DNA from: JADCGM01 sp943370355
Lineage (GTDB): Bacteria > Pseudomonadota > Alphaproteobacteria > Sphingomonadales > Sphingomonadaceae
NCBI GenBank assembly: GCA_943370355.1
Contig: CALRQP020000009.1
Span: forward strand, 1-64,000
Length of the DNA stretch: 64,000 nucleotides
Reading direction: 5' to 3'
Part shown: positions 14,998-22,880 of the stretch, piece by piece
Numbering within the stretch: the first letter of the stretch is position 1
Layout of the letters: each line of letters begins with the position of its first letter
The notes under the pieces: model-generated
What the model was told of the DNA's origin: nothing
Seen by the model: only the letters and a program-made list of their open reading frames with translations
Databases searched by the model: none
Made by a program: the position numbers and the translations under genes

Positions 14998-15765
14998 TCA
15001 GGCAAGTGCAGCCACCGTTTGCGCGATCAGCGCGGCGTCGCCCGCCGCGATCACGCGCCCGTCGCTACCCGAATGCAGCGGCTGCCCCTGCCAGTCGCGC
15101 ATCGCGCCGCCAGCGCCTTCGATGACCGGCACCAATGCGGCGAAGTCGTGCAGCTTGAGGCTCGCCTCGACGACGAGATCGAGCCAGCCCGACGCGAGCA
15201 GGCCATAATTGTGGCAGTCGCCGCCGTAGATCACGTCACGCACCTGCAACCGCAGCTGCTCGAATCGCGCGAAGTCCGATCCCTCGAACGCCTGCGGCGA
15301 CGTCGTGCCGACATGCGCTTGCGCCAGCGCCGGGCAGACACGCGTTGTCGTCGGCATGCCATTGAACAGCGTCGGACGGCCTTCCGCACCGACCCAGCGG
15401 TCAGCCGAGATCGGCTGGTCGATGACGCCGAGTACCGGCCGCCCCTCTTCCAGCAACGCGATCAGCGTTCCGAAGATCGGCCGCCCGGCAATGAAGGCGC
15501 GCGTCCCGTCAATGGGGTCGAGCACCCAGACATAGCGTGCGCCTTCGCGGACCGATCCGAACTCCTCGCCGATGATGCCATGGTCTGGATAGCGCGCCGC
15601 GATGAGGTCGCGGATCGCCGTCTCGGCGGCGCGGTCGGCGGCGGTAACCGGCGACAGGTCGGCCTTGGTCTCGACATCGAACGGCCTTCGGAAGAATGGC
15701 CGGATGGCTGCACCCGCCGCATCGGCGAGAGCTTCCGCGAACAGGATGATGTCGGCTTCGATCAT
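14998..15765 (-). CDS. Inositol monophosphatase-family phosphatase (histidinol-phosphatase-like)
   Basis: 255 residues of the Mg-dependent FIG/IMPase superfamily. Metal-binding motifs are IIGEEFGSVREGARYVWVLD with DPIDGTRAFI (Asp-x-Ile-Asp-Gly-Thr) and, at the C-terminal side, GGDCHNYGLLASGWLDLVVE. In alphaproteobacteria a close branch (HisN) dephosphorylates histidinol phosphate, which the GDCHNYGLLASG-type motif would fit, but I cannot separate that from a general IMPase. Start MIEADIILFAEAL overlaps the CoA-transferase stop by 4 bases; the long upstream open frame is a shadow of that gene. Confidence 0.85.
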   Translation of the reverse strand: MIEADIILFAEALADAAGAAIRPFFRRPFDVETKADLSPVTAADRAAETAIRDLIAARYPDHGIIGEEFGSVREGARYVWVLDPIDGTRAFIAGRPIFGTLIALLEEGRPVLGVIDQPISADRWVGAEGRPTLFNGMPTTTRVCPALAQAHVGTTSPQAFEGSDFARFEQLRLQVRDVIYGGDCHNYGLLASGWLDLVVEASLKLHDFAALVPVIEGAGGAMRDWQGQPLHSGSDGRVIAAGDAALIAQTVAALA

Positions 15766-16913
15766 GCGAGCCCCAGTTCGGCAAGGATGGCAGCGCGGTG
15801 TTCGTCGAGCAGCGGGGCCTTGGCGCGGGTCGCCGGGTCGGGGTGCGCGGACATTTTCACGGGATTGCCAGCAGCGATCAGTGGCGCGCCGTCCGGGAAG
15901 GCCGTCTCGACGACCATGTTGCGCGCGCGGACCTGGCGGTGGTTGAGCGCCTGTTCGGTATTGTGCAGCGGCCCGCACGGGATGCCCGCCGCTTCGCAAA
16001 GCGCGAGCGCATCGGCCGCGCTGGTTTGCGCGAGCGCGGATTCGATCGCTGCGGCTACTGCGTCGGCATGCTCAGTACGCGAGGCATTGCTCGCGAAGCT
16101 AGGGTCAGGCGCAAGGCCGAGCGCAGCGCTCAATCGCCCCCACAGCACGTCATTGCCTGCCGCGATAACCACGAAGCCGTCGGCACAGGCATAGGCCGCA
16201 AAGGGCGTGATCGACGGATGCCGTGCGCCGAGCGGCCCCGGCGACACGCCGGTGACGGCGTAGCGCGCAATGGCATTTTCGAGGATCGCGATCTGCCCGT
16301 CGAGCATCGCCACATCGACAAACTGTCCCTCACCCGTCTTCTCCCGGTGATGGACGGCTGACAATATGCCGATGACGGTGAACAGACCGGCGGTGATATC
16401 GCCGACCGAGGTACCGACCCGCGTCGGCGGCCCGCCCGGCCAGCCGGTGATCGACATGATCCCGCCCATCGCCTGCACGACCATGTCATAGGCCGCCTTG
16501 TTACTGTCCGGCCCCGTGTGCCCGAAGCCGCTCGCGGCGGCGTAAATCAGCTTCGGAAATCGCGCATGTAGCGCCTTCCAGCCATAGCCGAGCTTTGTCA
16601 TCACGCCGGGACGGAAATTCTCCACGACGACATCGGCGCGCGCCAGCAGCGCCTCGAATGCCGCGCGGTCCGCGTCCACCTTCAGGTCGAGCGCGATCGA
16701 CTGCTTACCTCGGTTGATCGAGCTGAAATAGGCCGACTGGCCCGCCGGCGAGAACGGCCCGATATGCCGGCTGTCGTCGCCTGTCCCCGGCTGCTCCACC
16801 TTAATAATGCGCGCGCCCAGATCGCCCAGCACCATCGTCGCATAGGGTCCGGCCAGAACACGCGACAGATCGACGATGAGCAGGTCGGCAAGCGGTCCGG
16901 CGGCAGTTGTCAT
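15762..16913 (-). CDS. Class III CoA-transferase (CaiB/BaiF family)
   Basis: 383 residues from MTTAAGPLADLLIVDLSR. Family markers are VLAGPYATMVLGDLGARIIKVE, NRGKQSIALDLK, VVVENFRPGVMTKLG, the catalytic-Asp region AAYDMVVQAMGG, and VDVAMLDGQIAILEN. Such enzymes move CoA between carboxylic acids (formyl-CoA:oxalate, carnitine, alpha-methylacyl-CoA racemase relatives); the substrate is not predictable here. A 27-codon upstream extension is rejected as it lacks family features. It is coupled by ATGA to the phosphatase gene. Confidence 0.9.
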   Translation of the reverse strand: MTTAAGPLADLLIVDLSRVLAGPYATMVLGDLGARIIKVEQPGTGDDSRHIGPFSPAGQSAYFSSINRGKQSIALDLKVDADRAAFEALLARADVVVENFRPGVMTKLGYGWKALHARFPKLIYAAASGFGHTGPDSNKAAYDMVVQAMGGIMSITGWPGGPPTRVGTSVGDITAGLFTVIGILSAVHHREKTGEGQFVDVAMLDGQIAILENAIARYAVTGVSPGPLGARHPSITPFAAYACADGFVVIAAGNDVLWGRLSAALGLAPDPSFASNASRTEHADAVAAAIESALAQTSAADALALCEAAGIPCGPLHNTEQALNHRQVRARNMVVETAFPDGAPLIAAGNPVKMSAHPDPATRAKAPLLDEHRAAILAELGLA

Positions 16914-17011
16914 GACGTCAGCGTTAGCGGCTTGGATCGGCGAGGCCAACAGGTCTGGCGTACCAAAGCGCCCTCGCGCTAGATGAGACCGCAATCGTTC
17001 AAGGGAAGCCG

Positions 17012-17617
17012 ATGCAGCTCTACATGTCGCATACCTCGCCGTTCGCCCGCAAAGTGCGCGTGTTCGGGCTCGAACTCGGCCTCGAGGACCGGCTCGACGA
17101 GGTTCCTGTCAATGCCATGGAAGACCCCGAAGCACTGGTGACCGTCAATCCGGCGGGGAAAATTCCGGCGCTGACCACCGACGACGGCATCAGCATCCAC
17201 GACAGCCGGGTGATCATCGCCTATCTCGCCAGCCTCGTCGACGCAGGCGAACTCTACCCGCGCCCCGCCGACCCCAACCGCTGGCAGGCGATGACGCTCG
17301 CAGCGCACTGCGACGCAATTCTCGACGCCGCCGTTGCGTGGCGCATGGAGCAGATGCGCACGCCGGGCGAACGCTCGATCTACTGGCAGGGCCGCTGGCA
17401 GAGCCAGATCGAACGCGCGCTCGATGCGCTGCCCGCGCGGATCGCGGCGCTGCCAGCCTACCGCCCCTATGCCGAACTGCTGACCGCCGTGGCGCTCGGC
17501 TATCTCGACTTCCGCCACGCCAGCCTCGACTGGCGGCGCACCCGGCCCGAACTGAAAGCGCTGGCGGACGCTTGGAACAAGCGCCCGTCGATGGTTGCAA
17601 CCCGGCCGGTCGGCTAG
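17012..17617 (+). CDS. Glutathione S-transferase-family protein
   Basis: 201 residues with an N-terminal thioredoxin fold: MQLYMSHTSPFARKVRVFG is strand 1 with the likely catalytic Ser in TSPFARK, VNPAGKIPAL holds the cis-Pro, and IHDSRVIIAYL is the glutathione-contacting Ser. A helical C-domain follows. It may use glutathione for detoxification or reductive chemistry; the exact activity is unknown. An AGGGAAG Shine-Dalgarno precedes the ATG. Its TAG stop overlaps the TAG stop of the convergent gene inside a CTAG. Confidence 0.88.
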   Translation: MQLYMSHTSPFARKVRVFGLELGLEDRLDEVPVNAMEDPEALVTVNPAGKIPALTTDDGISIHDSRVIIAYLASLVDAGELYPRPADPNRWQAMTLAAHCDAILDAAVAWRMEQMRTPGERSIYWQGRWQSQIERALDALPARIAALPAYRPYAELLTAVALGYLDFRHASLDWRRTRPELKALADAWNKRPSMVATRPVG

Positions 17618-18036
17618 CTCGCCGCGATCACCTTGGCGATCTCGTCGGCTGGGCGGTTGACGAGGTCCTTGGCAATCTCGCCGGCGAGGCGCGATTCCAC
17701 TTCCTTGTGATAATGTTTGCGGATCTCGCCGAGCGTTTTCGGCGGCGCGACGACGATAAGCTTGTCGAATTCGTGGCGCAGCACCCGGCGCTTGAGCATG
17801 TCTGCCGCATCGGCGGCGAAGCGGTCCTCGGCCTGCTGATGGAAATCGGTCGAGTCGTGGCCCGAGGTCACGCTCCCATCCGATGACTCCTTGTTGGCGT
17901 CGGCACCCGATGAAGCGGTCTGCTCGTCATGGGACACGACTTCGAGACTTGGTGCCGCTACGTCCCCGGCATTCCGGAACAGCAGCATCTTTCGCCCGTC
18001 GGCGACCAGCACCAATGCGTTCTGCGGAATGTCCAT
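17614..18036 (-). CDS. Host-attachment family protein (Host_attach domain)
   Basis: 140 residues of the family named 'protein required for attachment to host cells' (known from plant-associated Rhizobiaceae). It starts MDIPQNALVLVADGRKMLLF, has the variable Ser/Asp-rich middle (TASSGADANKESSDGSV) and the conserved tail FAADAADMLKRRVLRHEFDK and LIVVAPPKTLGEIRKHYHKE. The fold resembles eRF1-domain-3/VLRF1-like proteins. No signal peptide. A strong AGGAGAG Shine-Dalgarno sets the start; the longer upstream frame is not real. Convergent with the first GST and divergent from the second. Confidence 0.85.
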   Translation of the reverse strand: MDIPQNALVLVADGRKMLLFRNAGDVAAPSLEVVSHDEQTASSGADANKESSDGSVTSGHDSTDFHQQAEDRFAADAADMLKRRVLRHEFDKLIVVAPPKTLGEIRKHYHKEVESRLAGEIAKDLVNRPADEIAKVIAAS

Positions 18037-18132
18037 GCCTTGCTCTCCTGATTGATCGTCGCAGCCTGAACGCGCCGCACGGCATCGCGGGTACGGCTTG
18101 GCAACTTTCCGCTGGGCCGCCATAGGGGAGCC

Positions 18133-18783
18133 ATGCTCACGCTCTATATCGGCAACAAGAATTACTCCTCCTGGTCGCTGCGCGGCTGGCTCGCGCTCAA
18201 ACAGTCGGGCCTGCCGTTCGAGGAGGTGGTCGTCCCGATGTGGACGGCAGACCATGACAAGCTGGTCGCCTCGGGCAAGCTGCCGGCCAACAAAGTGCCG
18301 GTGCTGTGGGACGGCGACACCTGCGTCTGGGACAGTCTGGCGATCGTCGAATGGCTCGCCGACCGCGTCGGACGCAACCTCTTCTGGCCCACCGACGACG
18401 CCGCGCGGGCCTTTGCCCGCTCGATTTCAGCGGAAATGCACAGCGGCTTCGCAGCGATGCGCAATCAGGCCGGCATGAACATCCGCCGCCGCGTCGTCGG
18501 TCATGCGATGGACATTGACGCCGTCGCCGACGCCGCGCGCGTCGATGCGCTCTGGACCGAGGCACGCACGCGGTTCGGCGCAGGCGGCGACTTCCTGTTC
18601 GGCAGCTTCGGTGCGGCGGATATCATGTACGCACCCGTCGTCACCCGCTTCCTCACCTATGGCATCCCGATGTCCGATGTGAGCCGTTCCTATTCCGACG
18701 CGCTGTGCGCCCAGCCCTTCATGGCGGACTGGATTGCAGCTTCGGCAGCAGAACCCTGGACGATCGACCGCTACGAGGTCTGA
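18133..18783 (+). CDS. Glutathione S-transferase-family protein, second copy type
   Basis: 216 residues with the opening MLTLYIGNKNYSSWSLRGWL, in which the Ser pair of NYSSWS is the usual glutathione-activating position, then NKVPVLWDGDTCVWDSLAIVEWL with cis-Pro and the Asp-Ser glutathione contact, and a helical C-domain. The N-terminus resembles the branch near maleylacetoacetate isomerase/YfcF relatives. It is not a close copy of the GST 500 bases upstream. It may be co-transcribed with serS, 42 bases downstream. Confidence 0.88.
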   Translation: MLTLYIGNKNYSSWSLRGWLALKQSGLPFEEVVVPMWTADHDKLVASGKLPANKVPVLWDGDTCVWDSLAIVEWLADRVGRNLFWPTDDAARAFARSISAEMHSGFAAMRNQAGMNIRRRVVGHAMDIDAVADAARVDALWTEARTRFGAGGDFLFGSFGAADIMYAPVVTRFLTYGIPMSDVSRSYSDALCAQPFMADWIAASAAEPWTIDRYEV

Positions 18784-18825
18784 CCCGGCTTGCGCCGGAA
18801 TGGGCGCGCCGCCATACGAGCGGCC

Positions 18826-20103
18826 ATGCACGATATCCGCTCCATTCGCTCCGATCCCGACGCCTTTGATGCCGGGCTTGCCCGCCGTTCGGCGGCTGCG
18901 GCGTCGAGCCGCGTACTGGCGATCGACACGGAGCTGCGCGGCGTTCAGACCGAGCTTCAGGCCGGTCTCGCGCGGCGGAACGAAGCCTCACGTGCCATTG
19001 GGCAGGCCAAGGCGCAGAAGGACGATGCGGCCGCCAACGCGCTGATGGCGGAAGTCGCGGCGCTCAAGACGCGCCTGCCCGAACTGGAAGCCCGCGAGCG
19101 CGAACTGAGCGAGACGATTCAGGGCGAACTGGCGGCGCTGCCGAACCTGCCTGCTGCCGACGTGCCGGAAGGCCCCGACGAATCCGCAAATGTCGTCGTG
19201 CACGAACGCGGCATGCCGCGCGATCTCGGCTTCCCGGCGCTCGAACATGATGCGCTCGGCGCAAAGCTCGGTCTCGACTTCGACGCCGCTACCGCGATCT
19301 CTGGCAGCCGCTTTGCCGTGCTCAAGGGCCAGGCCGCCCGGCTGCACCGGGCGCTCGGGCAATGGATGCTCGACATGCAAACGCGCGAACATGGCTATCT
19401 CGAGGTCGCGCCGCCGCTGCTCGTGCGCGACGAGGCGTTGTTCGGTACCGGGCAGCTGCCAAAATTCGCCGAGGATCTGTTCAAAACCACCGACGGCCGC
19501 TGGCTGATCCCGACCGCCGAAGTCTCTCTGACCAATCTGGTCCGCGAGCAAATCCTGACCGAGACCGAACTGCCGCTGCGCTTCTCAGCGCTCACGCCCT
19601 GCTTCCGCTCGGAGGCAGGGGCAGCAGGGCGCGACACGCGCGGGCTGGTGCGGCAGCATCAGTTCGACAAGGTCGAAATGGTGTCGATCACCACGCCCGA
19701 CCAGTCCGAAGCCGAACATGAGCGCATGACCGCCTGCGCCGAGGCGATCCTCGACCGGCTCGGCCTCGCCTATCGCCGCATGCTGCTGTGCACCGGCGAC
19801 ATGGGGTTCAGCGCGAAGAAGACCTACGACCTCGAAGTCTGGCTGCCCGGACAGGGCCGCTACCGCGAGATCAGCAGCTGCTCCAACTGCGGCGATTTCC
19901 AGGCCCGTCGCATGGACGCACGTTACCGGCCCGCCGAAGGCAAGGGCACCGCGTTCGTGCACACGCTGAACGGCTCGGGCCTTGCCGTCGGCCGCGCGCT
20001 CGTCGCGGTGCTGGAAACCTATCAGCAGGCCGACGGTTCGGTGGCCATCCCCGACGTGCTCGCGCCCTATATGGGTGGACTGAACAGGCTGGAGCCGAAA
20101 TGA
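18826..20103 (+). CDS. serS: Seryl-tRNA synthetase
   Basis: Class II synthetase charging tRNA-Ser and tRNA-Sec. The 425 residues start MHDIRSIRSDPDAFDAGLAR, then a long antiparallel coiled-coil arm (about residues 30-100), motif 2 (LRFSALTPCFRSEAGAAGRD) and motif 3 (NGSGLAVGRALVAVLETYQQ). The 12-codon upstream extension does not fit the family. Stop overlaps the surE start by 4 bases (ATGA). Confidence 0.98.
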   Translation: MHDIRSIRSDPDAFDAGLARRSAAAASSRVLAIDTELRGVQTELQAGLARRNEASRAIGQAKAQKDDAAANALMAEVAALKTRLPELEARERELSETIQGELAALPNLPAADVPEGPDESANVVVHERGMPRDLGFPALEHDALGAKLGLDFDAATAISGSRFAVLKGQAARLHRALGQWMLDMQTREHGYLEVAPPLLVRDEALFGTGQLPKFAEDLFKTTDGRWLIPTAEVSLTNLVREQILTETELPLRFSALTPCFRSEAGAAGRDTRGLVRQHQFDKVEMVSITTPDQSEAEHERMTACAEAILDRLGLAYRRMLLCTGDMGFSAKKTYDLEVWLPGQGRYREISSCSNCGDFQARRMDARYRPAEGKGTAFVHTLNGSGLAVGRALVAVLETYQQADGSVAIPDVLAPYMGGLNRLEPK

Positions 20104-20867
20104 GAATCCTCGTCACCAACGACGATGGCATCCATGCCCCCGGCATCGAAATCCTCGAAGCGATCGCGCGCGAGCTCAGCGACGATGTCTGGACCGTGGC
20201 GCCGGCCGAGGAACAGTCGGGGGCCGGCCATTCGCTGACGCTCGCCGATCCCGTCCGGGTCCGGCAGGTGTCGGATCGCCGCTTTGCGGTGCGCGGCACG
20301 CCGACCGACAGCGTGATGATGGCGGTCGGTATCGTCATGAAGGACGCGCGGCCCGACCTGATCCTGTCGGGCGTCAATCGCGGTGCCAACCTCGCCGAGG
20401 ACGTGACCTATTCGGGCACCGTGTCGGCAGCGATGGAAGGGACGCTCGCCGGCATCCGCTCGATCGCCTTGAGCCAGACCTTCGGCGAACAGCAGGGCGA
20501 ATATGAGCCTTTCGCCTGCGCGACCGCATGGGGCGCAAAGGTGATCCGTGCGCTGCTTGCCGGCGAATGGACGCCGGGCGTGCTCGTCAACGTCAATTTC
20601 CCCGCCGTCGCGCCCAACGCCGTCAAGGGCGTACGCATCACCGAACAGGGCTTCCACGACTATGGGCGGCTGGTCATCAAGGAGCGCCGCGACATGCGCG
20701 GCACCCCCTATTACTGGTTCGGCCTCGGCCCCGACAGCCAAGCCCCGGGCCATGAGACCGACCTCAAGGCGATCCGCGAGCATTACATCTCGGTGACGCC
20801 GCTTCACCTCGACCTTACGCATTATCCGAGCATCGCAGGCCTGCGCGCGGCGCTGGCGGGGTTGTGA
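20100..20867 (+). CDS. surE: 5'/3'-nucleotidase SurE
   Basis: Metal-dependent survival-protein phosphatase acting on nucleoside monophosphates. The 255 residues start MRILVTNDDGIHAPGIEILE with the metal-binding Asp pair in TNDDG, then SLTLADPVRV, GTPTDSVMMAV and LILSGVNRGANLAEDVTYSG with the Asn ligand. Coupled to serS through ATGA and followed immediately by an NlpD-type gene, the same surE-nlpD order seen in gammaproteobacteria, here without pcm and rpoS. Confidence 0.97.
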   Translation: MRILVTNDDGIHAPGIEILEAIARELSDDVWTVAPAEEQSGAGHSLTLADPVRVRQVSDRRFAVRGTPTDSVMMAVGIVMKDARPDLILSGVNRGANLAEDVTYSGTVSAAMEGTLAGIRSIALSQTFGEQQGEYEPFACATAWGAKVIRALLAGEWTPGVLVNVNFPAVAPNAVKGVRITEQGFHDYGRLVIKERRDMRGTPYYWFGLGPDSQAPGHETDLKAIREHYISVTPLHLDLTHYPSIAGLRAALAGL

Positions 20868-20868
20868 A

Positions 20869-22041
20869 TTGCGCCGCAGTTCGATCTTCCACTGTCATCC
20901 CGGCGAACGCCGGGACCTAGTAGCATTCAATAACGCACGCGGTAGCGTGCGCGCGCTGCCGCGCGCATTTTTCTTGAGCTCCTGGGTCCCGGCGTTCGCC
21001 GGGATGACGATGGTTTTGGCGGCTTGCACCTCGACCCCCGCACCGAAGCCGGTGTCGCATCCCGTCCAGCGACCACCTCTCACACAACCCGCAAAGCCGC
21101 AGACCCCGCTCCCCATCGCCGCCAAACCGGCGCCCAAGCCGCAGAAGCCGACCTGGACTGCGCGCAAGGTCGTCGCCGACGCAGTCGATGTCCCCGCGTC
21201 CATCGCCACGGTCGCGCCCGGCGATACGCTGGCCAAAATCGCGACGCGGACCGGTGTCTCGCTCGGCGCGCTCGCGGCCGAAAATGGTATCGCCCCGCCC
21301 TACCGCATCAGCCTCGGCCAGACGCTGAAAATCCCCGCCGGCCGCTACCACCGCGTCAAGCCCGGCGAGACTGGCATCGCCATCGCCCGCGCTTATGGTG
21401 TCGCCTGGGACCGCGTCATTGCCGACAACCAGCTGGCAGCCCCTTATGCGTTGGCAGCCGGCCAGATGCTCCGCTTGCCCTCCGCCAAGGCAGTCGCCGC
21501 GATGAGCATCGAGGAGCGCGCCAAGGCGTTCCAGCTGGATATCGGCGATGTCATCACCGGCTCGGAGCCCGCTGCGCCGGTCAAGTCGGCCGCGGCCCCC
21601 AAGCCAGCCCCCGGCGCGCCGCCGCTACCGAAACCGCTCGCCGAGCCGACGCTGTTCACCGGCCGCTTCACCTGGCCGGTCGAGGGGCGGCTGCTGTCGA
21701 CCTTCGGACCCAAGCCGGGCGGCCGCTACAATGACGGTATCAACATCAAGACGGCCGCCGGCACGCCCGTCCATGCCGCCTCGGACGGCATCGTCGCCTA
21801 TGCCGGCGACGAACTCGAAGGCTTCGGCGGTCTCGTCATCGTCAAGCATGGCGACGGCTGGGTCACCGCTTATGCCCATAATGAGGCCCTGCTCGTCGCG
21901 CGCGGTGACAAGGTGAAGCGCGGTCAGGTCATTGCCCGCGCCGGCAGCACCGGCTCGGTCGATGAACCGCAGGTGCATTTCGAAATCCGCCGCGGACGCA
22001 CCGCCGTCGATCCAGCACGCTACCTGCCACCGCGCTCCTGA
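20869..22041 (+). CDS. NlpD-like lipoprotein: LysM plus degenerate LytM (M23) domain
   Basis: Predicted envelope lipoprotein that activates amidases during cell separation. Lipobox VLAAC (Cys53 counted from the TTG at 20869), two LysM peptidoglycan-binding repeats (ATVAPGDTLAKIATRTGV, YHRVKPGETGIAIARAYGV) and a C-terminal M23 fold. The zinc ligands are lost: YNDGINI instead of HxGxD and EPQVHFEIR instead of HxH, as in E. coli NlpD, so it should be non-enzymatic. Two starts are possible, TTG 20869 (2 bases after the surE stop) or in-frame GTG 20947. The first 20-50 residues, including most of the hydrophobic part, are encoded by a palindromic repeat. Confidence 0.88.
   Translation: MRRSSIFHCHPGERRDLVAFNNARGSVRALPRAFFLSSWVPAFAGMTMVLAACTSTPAPKPVSHPVQRPPLTQPAKPQTPLPIAAKPAPKPQKPTWTARKVVADAVDVPASIATVAPGDTLAKIATRTGVSLGALAAENGIAPPYRISLGQTLKIPAGRYHRVKPGETGIAIARAYGVAWDRVIADNQLAAPYALAAGQMLRLPSAKAVAAMSIEERAKAFQLDIGDVITGSEPAAPVKSAAAPKPAPGAPPLPKPLAEPTLFTGRFTWPVEGRLLSTFGPKPGGRYNDGINIKTAAGTPVHAASDGIVAYAGDELEGFGGLVIVKHGDGWVTAYAHNEALLVARGDKVKRGQVIARAGSTGSVDEPQVHFEIRRGRTAVDPARYLPPRS
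20894..21008. repeat. Palindromic element, GTCATCCCGG family, inside the NlpD signal-peptide region
   Basis: Perfect 24-base inverted repeats at 20894-20917 and 20985-21008, beginning GTCATCCCGGCGAACGCCGG and ending in its complement, 67 bases apart. A second shorter hairpin lies between them (GCACGCGGTAGCGTGC). Each arm is itself nearly palindromic. The element lies within an open reading frame and encodes HPGERRD and WVPAFAGMT, which are the typical read-through peptides of this repeat. The element at 8868-8974 has the same outer ends. Confidence 0.93.
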
Positions 22042-22044
22042 GCG

Positions 22045-22809
22045 TCAGCTCTTCGTACCACCCGGCCAATATTCGCTCGCGCCCAGCCCTTCGAGCGCCA
22101 GACCGTAGCCGAGATTGTCGAGCATGAGCTTCTTCAACTGCTGCGTCATAGCCGACCGCGCATAGCGGAGCGTCAGCGGCGGGCGCTTAACCAGATCGCC
22201 GGCCAGCGCCCAGGCGCGCGGCAGCAGATCAGCGGCGGGCAGCACTTCGCCGACCACACCGAGGTCGAGTGCTTCCTGCGCGCTGATCTTCTGCCCGGTC
22301 AGCAGGAAATAGCGGCCCCGGTTCGGGCCGAGCAGCAGCGGCCAGATCACATGCACGCCGTCGCCAGGCACCAGTCCGCTCGGGAAATGCGGCGCGTCTT
22401 GGAAATAGGAGTGATCGGCCGCGATCACGATGTCGCAGAGCAGCGCGAGTTCGGCATGGATCGTCGCCGGACCGTTGACCGCCGCGATCATCGGCACTTC
22501 GACGTTCAACAGGTTCATGAGCAGCCGCTTGCCATCCTGATAGACGGCATCCCAATGCCGCGCGGCAATCGGTTCGGCTGGGCCGGGATGAAAGGCATCG
22601 CAGAAGGCATCGCCGGTTCCGGTCAGAATGATGACGCGATTCTCCGGATCGCTGCCCGCATCGGCAAAGGCGAAGCCCAGTTCCTCATGCGGCCGTGCGC
22701 CCCATTTGAGCGGACCGCCCTTGCTGTGCAGCGTCATCTGAAGGATGCCGTCGCGGCGCTCCATCTGCACATGCCGGTATTTGTCCGCATAGTCCGCAAG
22801 CCCGCGCAT
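22045..22809 (-). CDS. Enoyl-CoA hydratase/isomerase-family protein
   Basis: 254 residues of the crotonase fold: VIILTGTGDAFCDAF forms the first oxyanion-hole strand, VPMIAAVNGPATIHAELALLCDIVIAADHSYF the second with an Ala/His-rich turn in place of the usual GxGxGG, and FPSGLVPGDGVHVIWPLLLG the catalytic region. The replacement of the normal glycine-rich turn suggests a divergent activity. Start at 22809 (MRGLADYADKY) has a GGGGGAGG Shine-Dalgarno; ATGs up to 22839 are less likely. It converges on nlpD with a 3-base gap. Confidence 0.85.
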   Translation of the reverse strand: MRGLADYADKYRHVQMERRDGILQMTLHSKGGPLKWGARPHEELGFAFADAGSDPENRVIILTGTGDAFCDAFHPGPAEPIAARHWDAVYQDGKRLLMNLLNVEVPMIAAVNGPATIHAELALLCDIVIAADHSYFQDAPHFPSGLVPGDGVHVIWPLLLGPNRGRYFLLTGQKISAQEALDLGVVGEVLPAADLLPRAWALAGDLVKRPPLTLRYARSAMTQQLKKLMLDNLGYGLALEGLGASEYWPGGTKS

Positions 22810-22880
22810 GACCGCCTCCCCCTTTGATCTCATCGTCATCCTCGCAGATCGCGCGCCGATAGTGTAGGGAGCCGCGCCTT

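Noticed and set aside
17614..18036. Phage or plasmid origin suggested by the host-attachment family name
   Set aside because: The gene is flanked by ordinary chromosomal genes and no integrase, tail or capsid genes are present; the family is chromosomal in many alphaproteobacteria.
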